A program made the translations under genes and the position numbers. From positions 217,501-281,500 of the forward strand of contig CALLJL010000008.1 of NCBI GenBank assembly GCA_938092135.1: a stretch of 64,000 nucleotides of DNA. The letters run 5' to 3'. This document shows, one piece after another, positions 57,333-64,000 of this stretch (position 1 is its first letter; every line of letters begins with the position of its first letter). This DNA comes from an uncultured bacterium. Its GTDB lineage: Bacteria > Acidobacteriota > Aminicenantia > Aminicenantales > CALLJL01. A model generated the notes under the pieces. It saw only the letters and a list, made by a program, of their open reading frames with translations. It searched no databases and was not told the origin of the DNA.

Positions 57333-58631
57333 TTAGTCCGGAACATCGGCGTTCTTCAGTCTCTTTTTGATTTCGCCCACAAGATAAAGGGAGCCGGTAA
57401 CGAGAACCATCCCCCCTTCACCAGCTGCCAGCTTCGCTATTTTAAGAGCCTGAAGGCAATCGGGCACGATAACTTTGGGAACATTTAAATCGCTTGTTAT
57501 CTTTCCTATTTCTTCTGGAGCCGCTGCTCGCCAAAATGGAATGGAAGTAATAAAAACTTTTGTGGCCAGGGGGAAAAGATACCTGGCGACTCGGCGAATA
57601 GCCTTATCCTTTAACATACTAAAAATAAGAATTAATTTTCCTGGCCGCTTTCTTTCAATAAAATGACGAAGTGCCTTTGCCCCTTCCTCATTATGGGCAC
57701 CATCAAGATAAACTTCCGGTTTATCGCCTATTTTTTCCAATCGGCCTTCCCAAATTACCTGCTCTATCCCCTCGATTATTTTTTCTTTTTCAATAGGTTT
57801 CCATCTCTCTTCAAGAACACCAAGCGTAGCTATGGCAATAGCCGCATTCCTGGCCTGATGGTCACCAACAAGGCCAGGACGAAAGACATACTTTTCGCCT
57901 TTATTATAATAGGCATATAAAAAATCGTCCTTATCTATTTTAACCAATTTTTTTCGGTCAAAAACTCGGATTAAGGGGGCACCAACTTCCTTGGCTCTAG
58001 AAGCTACAATCTCAAGAGCAGACCGTTGAAGTTGTCCGCAGACTATCGGAATGCCCGGTTTAATAATGCCGGCCTTTTCAGCGGCAATTTTTTTTATTGT
58101 ACGGCCAAGATGTTCAACATGATCGCGGGAAATGGTGGTTATAACGGAAACAAGAGGTGTAACTACATTGGTGGCGTCAAGGCGTCCTCCAAGTCCGACC
58201 TCTAAAATGGCCAGATCAACCTTCTGTTGAGCAAAATATAGGAAGGCTAAAACCGTAAGAAGTTCAAAATAGGTAGGGTGAAAGGCGAGCCTTTTCGAGC
58301 TCAAAAGTTCATTAATCCTTTCCTGGAGAAAACTGAGAAGCTGGCAAAAATCGTTGGGTGAAATTAGTTCCTGATTGATCCTAATTCTTTCTTCAACCCT
58401 GACCAAATGGGGGGAGGTATAAAGACCTATTTTAAAACCATGCCTTTGTAGGGCGGACTGAATCATGGCGCAAACTGAGCCTTTTCCATTGGTCCCAGCC
58501 ACAAGTACAGAAGGAAAGGAAAAGTGAGGGCAATTAAGTTCTTTAAGAAGGTAGAGAATATTTTCGAGACCTAACTTAATTCCGAAGCGGCTAGTCTGTT
58601 CAAGATAATCCAGGCACTCTTCATATTTCAT
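57333..58631 (-). CDS. folC: Folylpolyglutamate/dihydrofolate synthase
   Basis: 432 residues. Adds glutamate to folates (and to dihydropteroate). P-loop GTNGKGS (46-52), the [10 protein letters not shown] segment with the family His, and [12 protein letters not shown] near the C-terminus. Overlaps accD by four bases (ATGA), a common gene pair. Confidence 0.95.
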   Translation of the reverse strand: MKYEECLDYLEQTSRFGIKLGLENILYLLKELNCPHFSFPSVLVAGTNGKGSVCAMIQSALQRHGFKIGLYTSPHLVRVEERIRINQELISPNDFCQLLSFLQERINELLSSKRLAFHPTYFELLTVLAFLYFAQQKVDLAILEVGLGGRLDATNVVTPLVSVITTISRDHVEHLGRTIKKIAAEKAGIIKPGIPIVCGQLQRSALEIVASRAKEVGAPLIRVFDRKKLVKIDKDDFLYAYYNKGEKYVFRPGLVGDHQARNAAIAIATLGVLEERWKPIEKEKIIEGIEQVIWEGRLEKIGDKPEVYLDGAHNEEGAKALRHFIERKRPGKLILIFSMLKDKAIRRVARYLFPLATKVFITSIPFWRAAAPEEIGKITSDLNVPKVIVPDCLQALKIAKLAAGEGGMVLVTGSLYLVGEIKKRLKNADVPD

Positions 58632-59422
58632 TTCTCGTAACGGTTAAGGAAAAGCCTCAAAAGCCTGATTAAATAGGACCGCAAATTTTTTCTATGAACG
58701 ACATCATCAAGCATGCCATGGGCCAGAAGAAATTCAGCCCTCTGGAAGCCTTTAGGTAATTTTTCCTTGATAGTTTGTTCAATTACTCTGGGCCCGGCAA
58801 AGCCAATAAGAGCCCCAGGTTCGGCAATATTTACATCTCCAAGCATGGCGAAACTCGCCGTCACTCCTCCTGTCGTTGGATCTGTTAAAATTGATATATA
58901 AGGGATACCGGCCTCGTCAAGCTTAGCCAACGCCGAACTCGTTTTCATTAGTTGCATTAAGGAAAGGGCTCCTTCTTGCATTCTGGCCCCGCCTGAACAG
59001 GAAATAATAATTAAAGGAATTTTCTCCACTAAAGCTCTTTCCGCCACTCTAGTCACTTTTTCGCCGACTACTGAACCCATACTTCCGCCCATAAAATTAA
59101 ACTCCATTACGGCCATGACCACTGGGATCCCACCTATTGTTCCCACCGCCGATATAATTGCATCGGCCAGCGAAGTTTTTTCCTGATTCTCTCTTAACCT
59201 TGCTGAGTAAGGGAGACTATCTTCAAAGCCAAGGGGATCTTCAGGATAAATATTTTCATCAATAAAAGTATAAGAGCCTGGATCAAGGAGCATAGCTACT
59301 CTCTCTCTGGCTTCAACTCGAAAATGAAAATTACAAAGGGGACAAACATAAAGATTATCAATAATATCTTGCTTATATAAAATACGCTGACAGTTATTAC
59401 ATCTCGTCCAAAGATTCGTCAT
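58628..59422 (-). CDS. accD: Acetyl-CoA carboxylase carboxyltransferase beta subunit
   Basis: 264 residues. The zinc ribbon is complete (C8, C11, C27, C30), followed by the carboxyltransferase domain with [23 protein letters not shown] and [17 protein letters not shown]. With AccA, AccB and AccC it makes malonyl-CoA for fatty acids. It lies 26 bases after the receiver protein gene and overlaps folC. Confidence 0.97.
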   Translation of the reverse strand: MTNLWTRCNNCQRILYKQDIIDNLYVCPLCNFHFRVEARERVAMLLDPGSYTFIDENIYPEDPLGFEDSLPYSARLRENQEKTSLADAIISAVGTIGGIPVVMAVMEFNFMGGSMGSVVGEKVTRVAERALVEKIPLIIISCSGGARMQEGALSLMQLMKTSSALAKLDEAGIPYISILTDPTTGGVTASFAMLGDVNIAEPGALIGFAGPRVIEQTIKEKLPKGFQRAEFLLAHGMLDDVVHRKNLRSYLIRLLRLFLNRYEK

Positions 59423-59448
59423 TTTTTAACCTATTGAGCAGGAAAGAA

Positions 59449-59934
59449 TTATAATGGTTTGTTCTTTCCGGACGGATTACTAGGACTCATTATCCTCTGA
59501 ACTAATCTCGAAATCACTGAGTGAGAATCAGGTAAATCAGCCTCAAAACTCTCTTCCTCCCGCAGTAAATTAATCACCGAATTTAGCAGTCGATCAGGAT
59601 CAAGCGGCTTCTCAAAATATTCAGATGCACCGAGAGAGGTTAAGGCTTCATGTCGGTATTGGGGGCCTTTATAAAGTCCAGTAACAATGATAACTGGAGT
59701 CCGGCCTCCGCTTTCTTGATATATTTTTCTGGTCAAATCAAAACCGTGAATTTTGGGTAGAATAGCCTCAAGGATAATAATATCGGGATTTTCTTTTTTA
59801 AAAATTTCATAGGCCGTTTGGCCATCACTCGCTTTCAAAACTCGAAAATTTTTATTTTGAAAATAATTGGCCCATTGTTCAAGATTCTGAGTGTCATAAT
59901 CAACCAGAAGAATGGTTTTGTCTTTCGTGTCCAT
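59449..59934 (-). CDS. Receiver-domain protein with Glu at the phosphorylation site
   Basis: 161 residues. A receiver fold spans about residues 7-125: D12/D14 pocket, Thr in IVTGL, Lys in FEKPLD. The phosphoacceptor is replaced by Glu (E56 in IIILEAILP), a change that often mimics the phosphorylated state. A disordered 35-residue tail ends with PSGKNKPL. It is first in an apparent operon with accD and folC (26-base gap), so it may tie fatty-acid or folate synthesis to a signal, but the link may be only positional. Confidence 0.85.
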   Translation of the reverse strand: MDTKDKTILLVDYDTQNLEQWANYFQNKNFRVLKASDGQTAYEIFKKENPDIIILEAILPKIHGFDLTRKIYQESGGRTPVIIVTGLYKGPQYRHEALTSLGASEYFEKPLDPDRLLNSVINLLREEESFEADLPDSHSVISRLVQRIMSPSNPSGKNKPL

Positions 59935-60073
59935 GATTTTTAAACGAATAAAAATTTTATCTAATTTTTCTTTTTCCTGTCAATTAGTTTTTTTATTGCC
60001 CTCTTATCTTTTATATAGCTAAAATAAATTCTCTTATTTAGCCATAATTCTTGCGGAAAAAGGAGAAATAATA

Positions 60074-61342
60074 ATGAAAAGTAATTTTAAAACAGGCAAG
60101 ACCGATGTTCTTATTATTGGCGGGGGCATTATTGGAGTTTGTACAGCCTATTACTCTGCCAGGTATGGAGGCAATATCGTTCTTATTGAAAAAGATAATT
60201 TAGCCTCAGGATGTTCCGATGCCAATGCCGGCCTCATTGTTCCAGGCCATAGCATGCCCTTAGCTACTCCAGGTATTATCGCCAAAGGTATCCGTTGGCT
60301 GCTCAACCCTGAAAGCCCTTTCTATATCAAACCCCGCTTTGATTTAGACCTTTTTTTGTGGCTCTGGGAGTTTCGTCGAGCCTGTCAGGAAAAAAGAATG
60401 TTTAAATCTATGGCTTATTTATGCGAACTAAACTCAGCCAGCCGAATCCTTTTCGATGAATTAGCTGGGGAAGGAATTAATTTTTTCTTTGAAAGAAAAG
60501 GTTTGCTCATTGTTTGCCGAACAAAAGCCACCCTTGAGGCGGCCATTGAAGAGGCTAAAATCAAGGAAAAATTAAACATTCCAGTAAATATCCTGGATAG
60601 AGAGAAAATTCTTGAAAGGGAACCCACTTTGAAAAACGATATCGCCGGCGGATTATTTTTCCCTCAAGACGCCCATATCGATTGTCAGCAGTTTGTGCAG
60701 GCCATAGCTGAAAGAGCTAAAGCTGAAGGAGTAAAAATAATGCCCCAGACCGAAGTCATTGCCTGGGAGAAGGAAAATAAAAAAATTAAAAAAGTTATAA
60801 CTACTAAAGGGGACATCGAGGCTGACCAGATTGTTTTAGCTGCTGGCGCCTGGTCTTCTTCTCTTGTTAAAGGACTGGGCTTGAAGCTCCTTGTCCAGCC
60901 AGCTAAAGGCTATAGTTTGAGCTATAAAAAACCAGAGACAGGTCCAACTATTCCAATGATTTTAGCTGAAACCAAAGTGGCGGTTACCCCACTTGCCGAT
61001 ACCCTTCGCTTCGGCGGAACTCTTGAGCTTGCTGGTTTAGATATGAGCATTAGCCAGAGACGGGTAGAGGCCATTAAAAAAGCTATTCCAATTTATCTAA
61101 AAGATATAAAACCCCAGAACCTCGAACTTATCAAACTCTGGCGAGGCCTACGACCTTGCAGTCCTGATGGTATTCCCTTTGTTGGTCGGACAAAAAAATA
61201 TAATAATTTAGTTATAGCCTGTGGCCATTCAATGCAGGGCGTTTCCCTTGGTCCGGTAACAGGGAAAATAGTAGCTCAAATCCTGGCTGGCGAAATGCCT
61301 TTAATCGACATTACTCCCATGGCGATAGAAAGATATGGATAA
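60074..61342 (+). CDS. FAD-dependent D-amino-acid dehydrogenase-like oxidoreductase (DadA type)
   Basis: 422 residues from an ATG with an AAGGAG site. FAD site GGGIIG (16-21), then SGCSDANAGLIVPGH, and a C-terminal LWRGLRPCSPDGIPFVGR with SMQGVSLGPVTGK, as in DadA. The enzyme oxidises D-amino acids (or related imino acids) at the inner membrane and passes electrons to quinones. Monocistronic. Substrate could be D-alanine, glycine or proline; not decided by sequence. Confidence 0.87.
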   Translation: MKSNFKTGKTDVLIIGGGIIGVCTAYYSARYGGNIVLIEKDNLASGCSDANAGLIVPGHSMPLATPGIIAKGIRWLLNPESPFYIKPRFDLDLFLWLWEFRRACQEKRMFKSMAYLCELNSASRILFDELAGEGINFFFERKGLLIVCRTKATLEAAIEEAKIKEKLNIPVNILDREKILEREPTLKNDIAGGLFFPQDAHIDCQQFVQAIAERAKAEGVKIMPQTEVIAWEKENKKIKKVITTKGDIEADQIVLAAGAWSSSLVKGLGLKLLVQPAKGYSLSYKKPETGPTIPMILAETKVAVTPLADTLRFGGTLELAGLDMSISQRRVEAIKKAIPIYLKDIKPQNLELIKLWRGLRPCSPDGIPFVGRTKKYNNLVIACGHSMQGVSLGPVTGKIVAQILAGEMPLIDITPMAIERYG

Positions 61343-61505
61343 TGATTACCGTTAAATTATTAATTTATCAAAAGATGACCAAATTTAATTTATTTTTTAA
61401 CCTAAAATATCTAATGTCTATTTTTTGAGAAATATTTAGAACCTGAACAAAATTAATTAACGCATGTAATAAATATATTCTTAAAAAATTTATGACAAAA
61501 ACTCA

Positions 61506-63836
61506 TCAACGGATAATTATTTTGGCCATTGAGCTTTCTCGATTTTTTCGGTCAAAAGTGCAAATTCCGAATATCCAGGTTATCTCTTCTGGTAAATTTT
61601 TGATGGTCAAACTTTGTTTATCTTTTGATACTTCGGCCAGTAAAGTCCAACCTTCATTACCTGCTATCATATAAACCCGGTAACCTTCTATTTTTTTATT
61701 GAGAGGATTCGCCGCCCAACTGAGAATAACATATTTTTCTTCCCTGTCACGATCTATCTTGATTCTTTTATGACCAGTCAATTTTAAGGGAGGATAGAGA
61801 GGAGGCGGATCCACCACCAGCACCACCTTTACCCGGCCAGGCTGTTGAGCCATCTGAGGGCTTTCGATCTCAATGGTTTCATCATATTTTCCCTCTTCCA
61901 CCAAAGAGGAATTGATGCTGATTTTAATTTGCTTTTCTTTTCCCCAGCTTTCTCCTTCCATAGGATTAATTTTGATCCAGGAAGCTTTACTTTTGATCCT
62001 AAATTCAAGTCGGCCACTGCCCTCATTTTTAATGATCAATATTTTCTCTTCAGGATTATCCTCACCCTCAAAACAACGAAAGTTAAGAGTCTCAGGGCCA
62101 AAAAATAACTTAGGGGTCGGGCTGGAAAGGATAGTAGCTCTGAGAACCTTTCCAGGACTGGAATTGGTTGGAAGATTAGAATGGGAAGTCCAGCCGGTCA
62201 TTATATACTCAAACCTTGTCTCTTCAGCCCTGATTATCGCTTTGGTTATTCCCGAGGGGCCCCAGAAATCAGGCGGCACCCGGCTCCACGAGCCATAATG
62301 TTTCCGCCATAAAGAACCAGTCCACCAAGTTTTTTCGCCTACATATTTAGTCGAGCCACAGCAAAGAGCCTGCATTTCTAAATTATTTAGGCCATGGGCT
62401 ATTTTCTTCGAATAAAAAATATGATCATGGCCATAAATAAAGGCTCTTACGCCATTTTCTAAGGCTTTTTTAGTTATCCAGACCTGCTCAATTTTTTCTG
62501 GATTAGCATATTCTTTATAATCCTCGGCTGTAAAGAGAGGTCCCCGCCCATAAGCAAGATCTCTTATAGTTTCATCAGGCCCAGCCGGCCAGCCTCCTAG
62601 AACATGGTGGGCACAAATAAAAATCCAGTGTCTTTCAGCTTCCTTGAGAGTTCTCTCAAACCAAAGGCGCTGTTCCTGACCCAACGACCAGTCTTCTAAT
62701 TTGGTAGGGAATTGAAAGCCGCTAAAAGCTGTTGTGTTTAAAATTATGAATAAAACTCCCCCTCGATTATTTTTATCACTTCCCCAAGAAAAGGCATAAT
62801 ATTTACCCTCAGGATGCCCACCTTCGACATAAGTTGTAGTTCCAGGTAAAGCGAAAAGTTTTTGTCGCCAGTAACCTCCCCACTTTGAAGTTGGATTCCA
62901 TTGAGCCTCGCCATCATGATTACCTAATACGATAAAAATAGGAATAAAAGGCGTCAGGGCTGAATAAAGTTTTCTCATTCTTAACCAGAAAAGCTCGGCC
63001 AGCCAGTTACAATCCGAATCAGACGAAAGATTCACAGTCGATAAACCAAAACTAGGCCACTTATGATATGCTCCGAGACCAGTAGTATCACCCAGTAGGA
63101 CGATAAAATCAGGCTCCTCATGGACTAGAATATGTCTAATAGCCTGGGCTAAATAAAAACTGTTCTTTAAAGCTTTCAGGGGATTTTTGGGTTGCCAACC
63201 GGCATTTTTTAATAAAGCCCTCATAAATTCGGCCATAAAATCACCTCTAAGTTTGCTTCCCTTCAATTCTTCAGGTAAGTTATAATCGGAATCATCAAAG
63301 GTGTGGTCATCGCCAATAAAAATGACTTTAATCGATTCACCCTTCTCCAGATCAACAAAGGGCAACTTGAAGCTTCTTGGAGCAAGGGATTTCCAGCTTT
63401 CTTTACCTTCTCGATACAAAACTTGATAATAGAATCTTTTATCTTGTTCTCCCTTAAGACTTAAATCCACAATATCGCTTACCCCATTGAGCTCAATTAT
63501 CTGATTGCTTCGGGCCAAGCCCTCAAGAGATTGGCTCAGCAAAATCTTGAGATCAACGGTTCGGCCTCTTTTTATCACCAGATTAAGATTACCCTGCCAC
63601 CTCTGGCCATCAGCTGTAGGCCTGAGATTATAAATTCTTTCAGCACACTCAAAGTAATTTTCGTCATAGGGAAAAGGAAAATCGCCATTTATCAGAATAT
63701 CAAGAATTTTCTCCTTTTCGGATGTCCCTTTAACTTGGGGAGAAAAAATTGATAAATCTTGCTTCTTGAAGGGCAAGGTGGCTCCCAAAATAAAGGCATT
63801 AAAGAAAGAGTTAAGAAAATCTCGCCGCCTCATCAT
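61506..63836 (-). CDS. Tat-type exported metallophosphatase with BACON-like and Fn3 domains
   Basis: 776 residues. The start RRRDFLNSF is a twin-arginine-like signal, without the perfect motif. Calcineurin-like phosphoesterase motifs are complete: D-x-H in GDDHTFDD, GDTTG, GNHDGE, HH in CAHHVLGG and GHDH in YGHDHIFY. After about residue 560 comes a BACON-like beta-sandwich (IIKNEGSGRLEFRIKS, ASWIKINPMEGE), then an Fn3-type domain at the end. Such proteins are phosphatases or nucleotidases at the cell surface; substrate unknown. Long interdomain insertions make exact family placement uncertain. Confidence 0.82.
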   Translation of the reverse strand: MMRRRDFLNSFFNAFILGATLPFKKQDLSIFSPQVKGTSEKEKILDILINGDFPFPYDENYFECAERIYNLRPTADGQRWQGNLNLVIKRGRTVDLKILLSQSLEGLARSNQIIELNGVSDIVDLSLKGEQDKRFYYQVLYREGKESWKSLAPRSFKLPFVDLEKGESIKVIFIGDDHTFDDSDYNLPEELKGSKLRGDFMAEFMRALLKNAGWQPKNPLKALKNSFYLAQAIRHILVHEEPDFIVLLGDTTGLGAYHKWPSFGLSTVNLSSDSDCNWLAELFWLRMRKLYSALTPFIPIFIVLGNHDGEAQWNPTSKWGGYWRQKLFALPGTTTYVEGGHPEGKYYAFSWGSDKNNRGGVLFIILNTTAFSGFQFPTKLEDWSLGQEQRLWFERTLKEAERHWIFICAHHVLGGWPAGPDETIRDLAYGRGPLFTAEDYKEYANPEKIEQVWITKKALENGVRAFIYGHDHIFYSKKIAHGLNNLEMQALCCGSTKYVGEKTWWTGSLWRKHYGSWSRVPPDFWGPSGITKAIIRAEETRFEYIMTGWTSHSNLPTNSSPGKVLRATILSSPTPKLFFGPETLNFRCFEGEDNPEEKILIIKNEGSGRLEFRIKSKASWIKINPMEGESWGKEKQIKISINSSLVEEGKYDETIEIESPQMAQQPGRVKVVLVVDPPPLYPPLKLTGHKRIKIDRDREEKYVILSWAANPLNKKIEGYRVYMIAGNEGWTLLAEVSKDKQSLTIKNLPEEITWIFGICTFDRKNRESSMAKIIIR

Positions 63837-64000
63837 TATCGAAAATTTATTTAGTAAATAGAAATAATTTTTTACTAATCTTTAATCATGATTTCAATAC
63901 TTATTTTCCTCAAATTCTAAATTAACTAAACTTTCGGAAACAATCAAGTTAGTTTAACTTCTCTCGTATTTTTTTATTACCTTTATTTTTATCAAGATGA

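Overview
The window reads as an AT-rich, double-membraned (diderm) bacterial chromosome. Diderm traits include lipobox proteins, SurA-like periplasmic isomerases, a heptose adenylyltransferase, a GT9 heptosyltransferase-like enzyme, Wzm/Wzt polysaccharide export, Tat-exported enzymes and prepilin-type proteins. The gene mix (TPR-CHAT proteins with ECF sigma/anti-sigma genes, Tat-linked GH109-type oxidoreductase, pyruvoyl arginine decarboxylase, split F-ATPase genes with b and b') fits an uncultured Acidobacteriota/Aminicenantes-like lineage. That assignment is inference; no rRNA or other phylogenetic marker search was possible. No tRNA, rRNA, CRISPR array, phage or intact transposon was seen.

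Layout. 1-3121 (+): minor (pseudo)pilin cluster (GspI/PilV-, GspJ/PilW-, PilX/GspK- and GspH/FimT-like). 3105-8699: tandem-receiver response regulator, secreted S9 glutamyl endopeptidase-like peptidase, membrane-anchored GyrI-like domain, QueG-like Fe-S protein and Ndk. 8822-19290: an accessory-looking island with a small exported peptide, two exported TPR-CHAT proteases, a hyaluronan-synthase-like GT2, a receiver-less sigma-54 activator, and an ECF sigma/zinc anti-sigma pair. 19410-24003 (-): unknown protein, GT9, flavodiiron protein, glycerate kinase. 24125-28615 (+): flippase-like protein, EnvC-like, Ctp-like and YibQ-like genes as a translationally coupled operon in which both the EnvC LytM domain and the Ctp protease domain have lost catalytic residues. 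28746-29973: lipoprotein and pyruvoyl arginine decarboxylase. 30075-35448 (-): Mfd and two SurA-like isomerases; the first isomerase seems to start at a non-standard codon or carry a frameshift. 36100-41993 (+): tandem 14-bp repeats at 21-bp spacing, then a membrane protein and a Tat-exported molybdenum hydroxylase (three subunits), then a secreted glutamine-amidotransferase-like protein. 42524-48592: GT-C-like membrane protein, response regulator, RfaE2, Wzt and Wzm. 48573-55355 (-): TrmN6-like methyltransferase and atpC-D-G-A-H-F-F' without atpB/atpE. 55431-55689: a 259-bp segment bounded by 17-bp imperfect inverted repeats. 55695-63836: GH109-like oxidoreductase, FolC, AccD, receiver protein with Glu at the phosphosite, DadA-like oxidase and a Tat-type metallophosphatase.

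The best candidate for an undescribed system is the 8.8-19.3 kb island: exported caspase-like proteases placed beside envelope-sensing sigma control, a polysaccharide synthase and a small exported peptide that could be a substrate. Second is the pseudoenzyme pair (EnvC-like plus Ctp-like) in the cell-separation operon, which looks like a regulatory scaffold rather than a set of hydrolases.
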